Assembly (NCBI RefSeq): GCF_020012125.1
Contig: NZ_JAIFAG010000001.1
Coordinates: 1,860,001-1,924,000, forward strand
Origin: Hymenobacter psoromatis
GTDB taxonomy: Bacteria > Bacteroidota > Bacteroidia > Cytophagales > Hymenobacteraceae
Length of the DNA stretch: 64,000 nucleotides
Direction of reading: 5' to 3'
Made by a program: the position numbers and the translations under genes. Below the pieces are notes generated by a model. That model did no database searches. It was not told the origin of the DNA and was given only the letters and a program-made list of their open reading frames with translations. Of the stretch, positions 48,767 to 56,522 are shown in pieces; positions within the stretch are counted from its first letter, which is position 1, and every line of letters starts with the position of its first letter.

Positions 48767-49666
48767 TCAACTCCGCGGATGAAACTCGGTGATGACCTGG
48801 CGCAAGTAGTCGCGGTCGAGGTGGGTATAGATTTCGGTGGTCGTGATGGAGACGTGGCCTAGCATTTCCTGCACCGCCCGCAGGTCGGCCCCGCCTTCGA
48901 GCAGGTGGGTAGCGAAGGAGTGCCGCAGCGTGTGCGGACTAATAGTCTGGCGCAGGCCGGCCAGCTCGGCCAGCTTTTTAATGGCCGTGAAGACCGTGAT
49001 GCGCGACAGGGGCCGGCCGCGCATACTCAGAAATACGGTGTCCTCGGCCCCCGGCTGCACCGTCAGGTGCTGACGCACGCCGCCCAGGTAGAAATGCAGG
49101 TGCTTCACGGCCTCGCCCCCGATGGGCACCAGCCGCTCCTTGTTGCCCTTGCCCAGCACCCGCACAAAGCCCTGCTCGAAGTAGAGGTTGGACAATTTTA
49201 AATCGCATAACTCACTTACTCGCAGACCGGAAGAATACAGCACTTCCAGCACCGCGCGGCTGCGCAGGCCCTCGGCGGTGCTCAGGTCCACGGCCGCCAG
49301 CAGGGCCTCCACGTCGGGGTAAGAGAGCGTATCGGGCAGGTGGCGGCCGGCCTTGGGCGACTCCAGCGTGTCGGTGGGGTCGATTTTGAGCAGGTCTTCC
49401 ATGAGTAAAAACTCATAAAAAGCCTTGATGCCCGAGAGCGTGCGCGCCTGCGAGGTGCTGGAAAGGCCCAGCCCGGCGAGCGCGGCCAAAAAATCGCGCA
49501 GCAGCCGGGTAGTCACTTGCAGCGGCCCGGCTGGCAGCTTTTCCAGCGCCAGCCACTGGTACAGCTTGCGCACATCGCGCCCGTAGGCCTCCACCGAGTG
49601 GGGCGAGAGCGACTTTTCGAGGCGCAGGTAGCCGTCGAATTGTTTACTAGCTTGCGGCCAGGTCAA
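48767..49666 (-). CDS. xerD: Tyrosine recombinase XerD
   Basis: A 299-residue site-specific recombinase that, with XerC and FtsK, resolves chromosome dimers at dif. The N-terminal SAM-like domain spans residues 1-105. Catalytic residues fall at R149 ([10 protein letters not shown]), K173 ([13 protein letters not shown]), H245 and R248 ([14 protein letters not shown]), H271 ([10 protein letters not shown]) and Y280 (EIYTHLD). These are each one position above E. coli XerD numbering (R148, K172, H244, R247, H270, Y279 as I recall), which supports the TTG 49666 start. Divergent from aroQ. Confidence 0.95.
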   Translation of the reverse strand: MTWPQASKQFDGYLRLEKSLSPHSVEAYGRDVRKLYQWLALEKLPAGPLQVTTRLLRDFLAALAGLGLSSTSQARTLSGIKAFYEFLLMEDLLKIDPTDTLESPKAGRHLPDTLSYPDVEALLAAVDLSTAEGLRSRAVLEVLYSSGLRVSELCDLKLSNLYFEQGFVRVLGKGNKERLVPIGGEAVKHLHFYLGGVRQHLTVQPGAEDTVFLSMRGRPLSRITVFTAIKKLAELAGLRQTISPHTLRHSFATHLLEGGADLRAVQEMLGHVSITTTEIYTHLDRDYLRQVITEFHPRS

Positions 49667-49700
49667 GGGGGTAGGAAGAAAAAGAGGACACGGAGGATAA

Positions 49701-49805
49701 CAAAGAACGTCATGCTGACCGCAGAGAAGCATCTTGGCCGCTTCAGCCGCGCCGTTCTAACGATGCGACAGCGATGCTTCCCTGCGGTCAGCATGACGTT
49801 CTTTG
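49701..49805. repeat. Palindromic element, family A, copy 4
   Basis: Arms AAAGAACGTCATGCTGACC (49702 on) and complement (to 49804) pair over about 30 bp. It lies between the divergent xerD and aroQ starts, so it should be in or beside both leaders. Confidence 0.9.
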
Positions 49806-49831
49806 CTGAAAACTCATTCCTTTTTCTTCCC

Positions 49832-50311
49832 GTGAACATTCTACTTCTCAACGGCCCCAACCTCAACCTGCTGGGCCGCCGCGAGCCGCACATCTACGGC
49901 ACGCGCTCGTTTGATAGCTTCCTGCCCGAGCTGCAGGCCGATTTTCCCGACTTGCTGCTCAGCGCCTTTCAGAGCAACCACGAGGGCGAGCTGCTCGACC
50001 GCCTGCACGCGGCCGCCGGCTGGGGCCCGGCCGGCAGCCCGGCCGCCAGCCAGGCCGTGGTGCTGAACGCGGGCGGCTACACCCACACCAGCGTGGCGCT
50101 GGGTGATGCCGTGGCCGCCGTGGCCGGCGCGGGCCTGCCCGTTATTGAGGTGCATTTGAGCAACCTGGCGGGGCGCGAAACCTTTCGCCACCGCAGCTTC
50201 ATCGGCAAGCACTGCGTGGGCAGCATCGCGGGCTTTGGGCTGGAAAGCTACCGGCTGGCCCTGCACTACCTGCTGCATCAGCGGCCCCGGCCGGTGGGGT
50301 TTAAGCGCTAA
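49832..50311 (+). CDS. aroQ: 3-dehydroquinate dehydratase, type II
   Basis: A 159-residue shikimate-pathway enzyme (3-dehydroquinate to 3-dehydroshikimate), active as a dodecamer. NILLLNGPNLNLLGRREPHIYG carries the catalytic Tyr and Arg. Further conserved parts are FQSNHEGELLDRLH, VLNAGGYTHTSVALGDAV and IEVHLSNLAGRETFRHRS, with the catalytic His in the last. A GWGPAGSPAASQ insertion before the NAGGYTHTS strand is longer than usual. GTG 49832 gives the exact family N-terminus; any upstream start would run through a palindrome. Confidence 0.95.
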   Translation: MNILLLNGPNLNLLGRREPHIYGTRSFDSFLPELQADFPDLLLSAFQSNHEGELLDRLHAAAGWGPAGSPAASQAVVLNAGGYTHTSVALGDAVAAVAGAGLPVIEVHLSNLAGRETFRHRSFIGKHCVGSIAGFGLESYRLALHYLLHQRPRPVGFKR

Positions 50312-50403
50312 AAAAGGGGGTAGGCCAATGAGTGGAGAGCTTGCGGTTTGGGAATCATTTTGTATTATTGCGGTAATAAACTCCCTGTTATTAGCAATAA
50401 TTT

Positions 50404-52575
50404 ATGACTTTTTTAATTCCTAAGCTTTGTTCTTTTAGTATCCGGTATTTAAGATGTTTGATGGCAGCAGCCTGGCTAATGCCGGCCTGCGCCTGGGGGC
50501 AGTCGGCGTGTTCGCTGGTACCCGTGGCGCTGGCCCAGCGGGTGCAAGAGGCCCCGTTGATAGTGGAGGCCCGCGTGACGAGCCAGCAGGTGGCGCAAGC
50601 GGCTGGCACCCACGGGCTGGCCACGCGCCAGCAGCTGGAAGTATTCAAGGTGTTCAAAGGGGAGCTGCCGGCCGGGCCGCTGAGCGTGTGCACGCCGGGC
50701 GGCACGCTAGGCCAGCGGCGGGAAGTAGTGCTGGGCGGGGCGGTGCTGCCGGTGGGCGCGCAGGGCTTGTTCTTTCTGGAGCCCGACCCCACCGCGCCCG
50801 GCGAGCGCCGGCTCTACGCCGGGCCGCAGGGCTTTATTCAGTACGACCTGGCCACGCTGGCGGCCACCGAGCCGTTTGGGCGCTACCCCAGCGTAGAGCA
50901 GGCCCTGTATGGGGCGGTGGCCGCCGCCAGCGGCGCAGCTTACCAGCAGGTGCAGCCCAATACGGCCCTGGCCGCCGCCCGCCAGCGCCTGGGCGCGCGG
51001 CTGGCCGCCGTGCAGGCTCCCGTCAGCATCAGCAGCTTTACGCCCGCTACCCTCACGGCGGGCACCGAGGCGGTGCTGACTATCAATGGTACGGGCTTTG
51101 GCAGCAGCCAGGGCAATGGCTACGTGCAGTTTCGCAACGCCGACAGCCCCGGCCCCGACGCCAACCCTACTTATACCCAGCCGCTGGCCAGCGAATACCT
51201 CAGCTGGACCGACACCCAGATTCAGGTGCGGGTGTCATCGTCGGGCCAGGTGAGCACCGCTATTAATGGCACGCAGGGTAATACGGCGGGTACGGGCAAC
51301 TTTGTGGTGGCCAGCGGCGGGGCGCAGGCTACCAGCCCTACCCCCCTTACCATAACCTACGCCCTCAACAACATCACTTACCAGAACGGTACCGACCAGA
51401 ACTACCGCGGAGCCTTGGGCGGCTTGGATAATAATGGGGGCTACACACTGCAATACTCGCCCAGCTTTCCGGCCGCGGCGCGGGCTCCCTTCGAGCTGGC
51501 CTTGGGCAGCTGGGCCTGCGCCGCGGGCATGAACCGCTCGCTGGGGACGGATACGCCGGTGGATAAAGTTGCTTATGACCAAATCAACGCGGTGCGCTTC
51601 GACGTGGGCACTGAGCTGCCGATGGGGGTGCTGGGCCTCACGCACCTTACCTACGCTGGCTGCGGCAGCTCGGCCGACAACACGACTAACTGGGTGCTGG
51701 TGGAGACGGACTACACCTTCGACTCGGGCACCAACTGGAACTTTGGCCCCGGCGCGCCCACCAGCGCGCAGTACGACTTCCAGAGTGTGGCCTTGCACGA
51801 GCTGGGCCACGGCGAGGAGCTTCAGCACGTCATCTCGCCTACCAGCGTCATGAATTTTTCCATTGCCAACGGCCAGATGCGGCGCACGCCCGATGCCGAT
51901 ACGGATGTTGCCGGGGCCAAGGAGGTCATTGACTACAGCACTAGCCGCCCGGCAGCTGACTTGTGTGGCAACGCAGATGCTTTCGTGGCTAATACCAGCC
52001 CCACGGGCTGCACCAGCTCCCGGCCGTTGCCGGTGGTGCTCACGGCCTTCACGGCCCGCTACGTGGCCGGCGAGGGCACTCGCCTGGCCTGGACCACGGC
52101 CACCGAAACGGGCAGCCAGGCCTTCGTGGTTGAAAGCCAGGACGACCCGGCCAGCGGGGCCTGGCCCGAGCTGACGCGGGTAGCCGCCGCCGGCAGCAGC
52201 CCTACCCCCCGCCAGTACACCGCCCTCGACGCGCGCCCGCTGGCCGGCACCCGTTACTACCGCCTGCGCCAGGTAGACCTCGACGGCCACCTGGCCTACT
52301 CGCCAGTGGTGAGCGTAACGGCCACCACCCTAACCTTGGCCGCCTACCCCAACCCCGCCGCCGGCCTCGTGCACCTGAGCGGCCCGCTCGCCGCCGGGGC
52401 CACGGCCCAGGTGCGCCTGCTCGATGCCACCGGCCGCTGCCTGCTGCGCACCAGCGGGCCGGCCGGCCGGGCCGCCTTCGACCTGCCGCTGGCCGGGATA
52501 CCCGCTGGCCTCTACGTGCTGGCCTGGGATGGCGGCGCGGGCCCCAGCTACCTCCGGCTGGCGATTGAGCAATGA
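50404..52575 (+). CDS. Secreted matrixin-like metalloprotease with T9SS sorting domain
   Basis: A 723-residue secreted protein. Signal peptide near residues 1-33 (CLMAAAWLMPACAWG). A beta-rich N-terminal domain is followed by an IPT/TIG domain (SISSFTPATLTAGTEAVLTI, about 200-300). The protease domain has the zinc site HELGHGEELQH (H465, E466, H469, H475) and Met-turn SVMNFSI. A further beta domain follows (VVLTAFTARYVAGEG). The C-terminal type IX sorting domain is LAAYPNPAAGLVHLSGPLAA ... GIPAGLYVLAW. It should cross the outer membrane by T9SS and degrade extracellular protein. A palindrome overlaps its 3' end. Confidence 0.9.
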   Translation: MTFLIPKLCSFSIRYLRCLMAAAWLMPACAWGQSACSLVPVALAQRVQEAPLIVEARVTSQQVAQAAGTHGLATRQQLEVFKVFKGELPAGPLSVCTPGGTLGQRREVVLGGAVLPVGAQGLFFLEPDPTAPGERRLYAGPQGFIQYDLATLAATEPFGRYPSVEQALYGAVAAASGAAYQQVQPNTALAAARQRLGARLAAVQAPVSISSFTPATLTAGTEAVLTINGTGFGSSQGNGYVQFRNADSPGPDANPTYTQPLASEYLSWTDTQIQVRVSSSGQVSTAINGTQGNTAGTGNFVVASGGAQATSPTPLTITYALNNITYQNGTDQNYRGALGGLDNNGGYTLQYSPSFPAAARAPFELALGSWACAAGMNRSLGTDTPVDKVAYDQINAVRFDVGTELPMGVLGLTHLTYAGCGSSADNTTNWVLVETDYTFDSGTNWNFGPGAPTSAQYDFQSVALHELGHGEELQHVISPTSVMNFSIANGQMRRTPDADTDVAGAKEVIDYSTSRPAADLCGNADAFVANTSPTGCTSSRPLPVVLTAFTARYVAGEGTRLAWTTATETGSQAFVVESQDDPASGAWPELTRVAAAGSSPTPRQYTALDARPLAGTRYYRLRQVDLDGHLAYSPVVSVTATTLTLAAYPNPAAGLVHLSGPLAAGATAQVRLLDATGRCLLRTSGPAGRAAFDLPLAGIPAGLYVLAWDGGAGPSYLRLAIEQ

Positions 52576-52642
52576 GTAGTGGGTAGTGCGCATAATGTCG
52601 TTCTCCTGGTAGAGCGACATTATGTTCACTGCTCATTGCTCC
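52567..52642. repeat. Inverted repeat overlapping the protease stop codon
   Basis: GAGCAATGAGTAGTG at 52567 on pairs with CACTGCTCATTGCTC up to 52642; inner arms ATAATGTCG / CGACATTAT enclose a 13-base loop. It includes the protease stop codon and ends 8 nt before the next promoter box. Confidence 0.85.
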
Positions 52643-52649
52643 TTGATAA

Positions 52650-52657
52650 TACCTTTG
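52650..52657 (+). promoter_or_regulatory. -7 promoter box (TACCTTTG) adjoining the aminotransferase start
   Basis: Exact TAnnTTTG match, 7 nt before ATG 52665; predicts a leaderless or near-leaderless mRNA for the aminotransferase-rnhA pair. Confidence 0.6.
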
Positions 52658-52664
52658 CCGGCCT

Positions 52665-53753
52665 ATGGCAAACCTTCCGACTTACACGTTTAATCCGGGC
52701 CCTTCGGCCGTGTACCCCGAAGTACGCCAGTATCTGGCCGACGCTTTTGAGGAAGGCTGGCTGTCGGCACCGCACCGCTCCGAGCGCTTCACGGCCCTGG
52801 TGCGCCAGTGCCTGGAGCAGGCCCGCCTCAAGCTTAACATCCCGCAGGACTATACCATCCTGTTCACTTCGTCGGCTACCGAGTGCTGGGAAATCCTGAC
52901 CCAGAGCCTAACGCCGCGCCGCTCGTTTCACCTCTACAACGGCTCGTTTGGGCAGAAGTGGTTTGATTACGCCCGCGCCCTGCGGCCCGGCTGCACCGGC
53001 CTGCGCTTCGATATCAACGACGTGCCCGACCCCGCTACCCTGCCCTTCAGCCCCGACGAAACCGACCTGGTGTGCCTCACGCAGAACGAGACGAGCACCG
53101 CCACCCAGCTGCGCGACAGCTTCATTCTCAATATCTTCAACCGCCTGGGACCGGCGCTGCTGGCCGTCGATGCTACCTCGTCGCTGGGGGGGGTAGCGCT
53201 CAAGTTTATCAAGGCCGACGTGTGGTACGGCTCGGTGCAGAAGTGCCTGGGCCTGCCAGCGGGCCTGGGAATCATGGTGCTATCGCCGCGCGCCGTGGCC
53301 CGCGCCCGCGAGGTAGGCGACAACGCCCACTACAACAGTCTGAATGCGATGGTGAAGCAGATGCTCAACTACCAGACCACCCACACCCCCAATGTGCTGG
53401 GCATCTACCTGTTGAGCCGGGTGCTGCAAGCCCGCGAGCCCATCAAAGTCGTGGCCCCGCACCTCACCGAGCGCGCCCAGAAGCTCTACGATTACTTCGA
53501 GCAGGTGCAGCCGCTGGGCTTGCGCCCGCTCATCGAAAACCCGGAGGCGCGCTCGACTACCGTTATTGGCCTGCAAGGGCCGGCGGCGGTTATTGAGGAA
53601 GTGAAGCGCCGCGCCCGCGACGAGGCCGGCCTGCAGCTGGGCTCGGGCTACGGCGACCACAAGGCCACGAGCCTGCGCATCGCCAATTTCCCAGCCGTGC
53701 CGGATGCCGCTTTTGAGGCGCTGGTGCGTTTTTTTGAGAGTATCCGGGTATGA
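52665..53753 (+). CDS. Class V aminotransferase, SerC-like
   Basis: A 362-residue PLP enzyme. NPGPSAVYPEVRQYLADAF resembles the start of phosphoserine aminotransferase (SerC). SSATECWEILTQ holds the cofactor ring loop, LLAVDATSSLGGVAL the Asp that pairs with the PLP nitrogen, and WYGSVQKCLGLPAGLG the Schiff-base Lys. The sequence departs from canonical SerC, so alanine/serine-glyoxylate-type substrates are also possible. It overlaps rnhA by 4 bp (ATGA), indicating translational coupling, and is driven by a start-proximal promoter. Confidence 0.88.
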   Translation: MANLPTYTFNPGPSAVYPEVRQYLADAFEEGWLSAPHRSERFTALVRQCLEQARLKLNIPQDYTILFTSSATECWEILTQSLTPRRSFHLYNGSFGQKWFDYARALRPGCTGLRFDINDVPDPATLPFSPDETDLVCLTQNETSTATQLRDSFILNIFNRLGPALLAVDATSSLGGVALKFIKADVWYGSVQKCLGLPAGLGIMVLSPRAVARAREVGDNAHYNSLNAMVKQMLNYQTTHTPNVLGIYLLSRVLQAREPIKVVAPHLTERAQKLYDYFEQVQPLGLRPLIENPEARSTTVIGLQGPAAVIEEVKRRARDEAGLQLGSGYGDHKATSLRIANFPAVPDAAFEALVRFFESIRV

Positions 53754-54205
53754 TAACGCTGTTTACCGATGGGTCGAGCCGCGGTAACCCCGGCCCCGGC
53801 GGCTACGGCACCATCCTACGCTACGGCCCCCACGAAAAGGAAATCAGCCAGGGTTTCCGCCGCACCACCAACAACCGCATGGAGCTGCTGGCCGTGATTG
53901 TGGGCCTGGAAGCCGTGACGCGCCCCGAAATCCCGGTGCTCGTCGTCACCGATTCCAAGTACGTGGTCGATGCCGTGGAAAAGCGCTGGGTCTTCGGCTG
54001 GGTGCAGAAGCCCGACTTCGGCAAAAAAGCCAACGAGGACCTGTGGCGGCGGTTTTTGCGCGTGTACCAGGACCGTAAAGTGTCCTTCAAATGGGTGAAA
54101 GGCCACGCCGGCCACCCCGAAAACGAGCGCTGCGACGTGCTGGCCGTGCAAAGCGCGCTGGGCCGGGGGCTGCTGGTGGATGAGGGGTACGAGGCGCTGG
54201 GGTAA
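53750..54205 (+). CDS. rnhA: Ribonuclease HI
   Basis: A 151-residue endonuclease that cleaves RNA in RNA-DNA hybrids. Catalytic carboxylates are D7 (LFTDGSSRGNPGPGGYG), E45 (NNRMELLAV), D68 (VTDSKYVVDAV) and D129 (ENERCDVLA). The basic handle region (KKANEDLWRRF) and the substrate-binding VKGHAGHPENE are in place. Its ATG overlaps the preceding stop codon. Confidence 0.96.
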   Translation: MITLFTDGSSRGNPGPGGYGTILRYGPHEKEISQGFRRTTNNRMELLAVIVGLEAVTRPEIPVLVVTDSKYVVDAVEKRWVFGWVQKPDFGKKANEDLWRRFLRVYQDRKVSFKWVKGHAGHPENERCDVLAVQSALGRGLLVDEGYEALG

Positions 54206-54322
54206 TTGGGGATGGGTGGGCTAATTTTCCAAACATTTAGAAAATTGACCCATGTGCTACTAGTAAACTAATAACAGGCGGTCCCCTACAATACTCTTAC
54301 TATCAAGCAGCTAGCCAATAAC

Positions 54323-54330
54323 TACTTTTG
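54323..54330 (+). promoter_or_regulatory. -7 promoter box (TACTTTTG) of the candidate RNA gene
   Basis: Exact TAnnTTTG match in AT-rich DNA about 30-50 nt before a run of stable hairpins; no open reading frame follows. TSS expected near 54336-54338. Confidence 0.5.
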
Positions 54331-54336
54331 CAAGCT

Positions 54337-54656
54337 AGCCATTCAATCATCCGAAAGTTTAGAAGATTACGTACATTTGTTACAAATCTAGTTGTAACAA
54401 ATAAGGGACTGAGCCTTGCGACCCAGCCCCTTACCCTAACTAATCCAATGAACGGCGGCCGTTATGGCACCGCCACTCATTAGAAGCCCCACGAGCCACT
54501 TAGTTAGCTCGGAGGGTATTCGGAGCTTAAATGTTAATTTAAACTCCGAATGCGCGCTGTCCTTTCTCATGTTTCGACTGAAGTAAAGGGTTGCACTAAA
54601 ACCCTCACACTTCTGAAACCCCGGTCTGTTTGCAGCAGCCGGGGTTTCCTCTTTTT
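54337..54656 (+). ncRNA. Candidate structured small RNA, about 320 nt, unknown family
   Basis: The 584-bp gap 54206-54789 holds no gene. After a promoter box come: a perfect 11-bp inverted repeat ATTTGTTACAA / TTGTAACAAAT (54375-54402); a hairpin TAAGGGACTG / CAGCCCCTTA (54402-54432, one mismatch); and a two-layer structure in which CTAACTAA (54436-54443) pairs with TTAGTTAG (54500-54507) around AATGAACGGCGG / CCGCCACTCATT (54447-54458, 54470-54481). A hairpin ATTCGGAG-TTAAAT / ATTTAA-CTCCGAAT (54518-54551) follows, then an intrinsic terminator. I do not recognise tmRNA, 6S, SRP, RNase P or TPP-riboswitch signatures. It could instead be a leader whose terminator attenuates the next gene. Confidence 0.45.
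54616..54656 (+). terminator. Intrinsic terminator of the candidate RNA
   Basis: Stem AAACCCCGG / CCGGGGTTT with a 14-base loop, followed by CCTC and five T. Confidence 0.85.
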
Positions 54657-54789
54657 AAGAGAAACCGTTACAGCTGGGGGACATACCTAACGCGTTTAGC
54701 AAAAGTAGCTTCGCCAAGTGGCACTATTTACCGAAGCAGCGGCTAAATCGTATTATTCGCTGCTGCGAACCATTGCAGCCCTACACTTC

Positions 54790-55707
54790 ATGCCGACCCT
54801 CACCGTGGCCCTTGACTGGACGCCCAATACCAACCACACCGGCTTTTTCGTGGCGCAGGAACTGGGCTACTACGCCGCGGCGGACCTGCTCGTAGACCTG
54901 CTAACCCCCGCCGCCGACAACTACGCCACCACGCCCGCCAAGCAGCTGGAAACGGGCGCGGCCGATTTTGCTATCGCACCCTTTGAGAGCGTTATTAGCC
55001 TGAACACCAAAGTGAACGCCGTACCAGCCGTAGCCGTGGCCGCGCTGCTGCAAGCGGATATCAGCTCGGTGGCGGTACTGAAAAGCAGCGGCCTGGCACG
55101 GCCCCGCGACCTCGACGGCCGCACCTACGCCTCGTACCAGGCGCGCTACGAGGATAAGATTGTGCAGCAGCTGGTTATCAACGACGGCGGCGCGGGCGAC
55201 CTGCGCCTAAGCTACCCGCCGAAGCTCGGCATCTGGGAAACGCTGCTGACCGGCGCGGCCGATGCCACCTGGATTTTTGATAACTGGGAGGGCATGGAGG
55301 CGGAAACGAACGGAGTGGAGCTGACCAAATTCCGGCTCGGCGACTACGGCATTCCCTACGGCTACTCGCCGGTGCTACTCACGACCCGCCCGCTGCTCGA
55401 CCAGCACGCGGATGCTTACCGGGCGTTTGTGCAGGCCACCAAAAAGGGCTACCTATTTGCCCAGGCCAACCCGGCGCGGGCCACCGACATCCTGACCAGC
55501 CACGTGCCGCCGCGCGATGCCGCGCGGGTGGATATCCGGCGCAGCCAGGACTACACTGCGCCCTACTACGGCGACGCGGCCACCTGGGGCACAATGACGG
55601 AAGAGCGGGTAGCGGCTTTTCTGGATTGGCTGATTGCCAATAAATTAGAAGACGAAAAAATAAAAGCCTACCCCCTTTTTACCAACGAGCTGCTGCGCGA
55701 AGCGTAG
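54790..55707 (+). CDS. THI5/NMT1-like substrate-binding protein without signal peptide
   Basis: A 305-residue type 2 periplasmic-binding-protein fold of the NMT1/THI5 group (ThiY-like), usually binding the thiamine pyrimidine precursor or related compounds. LTVALDWTPNTNHTGFFVAQ at residues 3-22, AKQLETGAADFAIAPFESVI and the later PYGYSPVLLTTRP are typical. The fold begins at residue 2, with no signal peptide or lipobox, and no ABC permease or ATPase gene is adjacent. It could be cytoplasmic, but the Cys motif (CCCFC) of yeast Thi5 is absent. ATG 54790 was chosen over GTG 54718. trmN6 starts 17 nt downstream. Confidence 0.8.
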   Translation: MPTLTVALDWTPNTNHTGFFVAQELGYYAAADLLVDLLTPAADNYATTPAKQLETGAADFAIAPFESVISLNTKVNAVPAVAVAALLQADISSVAVLKSSGLARPRDLDGRTYASYQARYEDKIVQQLVINDGGAGDLRLSYPPKLGIWETLLTGAADATWIFDNWEGMEAETNGVELTKFRLGDYGIPYGYSPVLLTTRPLLDQHADAYRAFVQATKKGYLFAQANPARATDILTSHVPPRDAARVDIRRSQDYTAPYYGDAATWGTMTEERVAAFLDWLIANKLEDEKIKAYPLFTNELLREA

Positions 55708-55724
55708 CCCGCGCCCACCCGGCC

Positions 55725-56447
55725 GTGCCCAACGACTACTTCCAGTTTCAGCAGTTTCGCATCGACCAAAGCGACTGCGCCCAAAAAGTGAGCACCGATG
55801 CCTGCCTGCTGGGCGCGGCCGCTAACCTCGTGGGCGCGACCCGCGTGCTGGATATTGGCACCGGCACCGGGCTTTTGGCTCTCATGGTGGCCCAGCGTGC
55901 GCCAGCCGCCCTGATTGAAGCCATTGAAATTGACCTACTTGCCGCGGCCCAGGCGGCCCGCAACGTGGCGGCCAGCCCCTGGGCGGCCCGCGTCCGGGTG
56001 CGGCCGCTGAGCCTGGCGGCCTACGCGGCGGCCCTACCCCCCACTTTTAGCCACATTATCTGCAACCCGCCGTTTTTTCGGCGCAGCCTGGCCCCGCCCG
56101 ACGCGGCCCGCGCCACGGCCCGCCACGCGGGCGAGGCATCACTAACATTCGAGGAAATCGCGGATTTTGCGGCGGCTTTTTTGGAGCCGGCGGGCACGCT
56201 CACGGTGCTGCTGCCGCCGCCCGAGATAGTGCACTTCGCGCGGGCCGCGGCGGTAGCGGGCCTACCCCCCCAGGCGCAGCTGGCGGTGCGGCACCGGCCG
56301 GGCGGGCGCATTACGCGGGTTATTGGGCAGTTTGGGCGCGGGGCAGTGGCAGCAAAAAGGGAAACCGGCCTAAGTATTCAGGACGCAGATGGTATGTATT
56401 CGGCGGAGTTTCGGGCGCTGCTGGCGGGCTTTTATCTGGAGTTGTAG
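55725..56447 (+). CDS. trmN6: tRNA1(Val) (adenine37-N6)-methyltransferase
   Basis: A 240-residue SAM-dependent methyltransferase of the YfiC family. FRIDQSDCAQKVSTDACLLG precedes SAM motif I VLDIGTGTGLLALMVAQRA; the catalytic NPPF occurs in HIICNPPFFRRSL. The C-terminal part (RETGLSIQDADGMYSAEFRA) is diagnostic (the final 'YS-EF--LL--FYL'). GTG 55725 is the start. It follows the THI5-like gene by 17 nt. Its stop codon lies in a palindrome shared with the convergent ABC gene. Confidence 0.92.
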   Translation: MPNDYFQFQQFRIDQSDCAQKVSTDACLLGAAANLVGATRVLDIGTGTGLLALMVAQRAPAALIEAIEIDLLAAAQAARNVAASPWAARVRVRPLSLAAYAAALPPTFSHIICNPPFFRRSLAPPDAARATARHAGEASLTFEEIADFAAAFLEPAGTLTVLLPPPEIVHFARAAAVAGLPPQAQLAVRHRPGGRITRVIGQFGRGAVAAKRETGLSIQDADGMYSAEFRALLAGFYLEL

Positions 56448-56522
56448 CGCGGACTTTACGAGTCCGCGCGTGGTATCATGAAACAATGTTTCCACGCGCG
56501 GATTCGCAAAGTCCACGCTACA
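56443..56522. repeat. Inverted repeat covering the stop codons of two convergent genes
   Basis: Arms at 56443-56473 and 56492-56522 (TGTAGCGCGGACTTTACGAG) pair with few mismatches. They contain the TAG of trmN6 (56445-56447) and the TAG of the ABC gene (56518-56520). Each arm also folds on itself (GCGCGGACT / AGTCCGCGC). Confidence 0.9.

Noticed and set aside
52584..52630. dif-like sequence: GTGCGCATAATGT and ACATTATGTT resemble the two halves of E. coli dif
   Set aside because: The arms are separated by a stem-loop far longer than the 6-8 bp spacer of dif. The similarity comes from a palindrome around the protease stop codon, and the polarity of the KOPS-like octamer does not flip there.
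54402..54660. TPP riboswitch upstream of the THI5-like gene
   Set aside because: CTGAG occurs, but the conserved ACCTGAT...TAAT...GCGnAGGGA part of the THI element is absent and a terminator separates the region from the gene.
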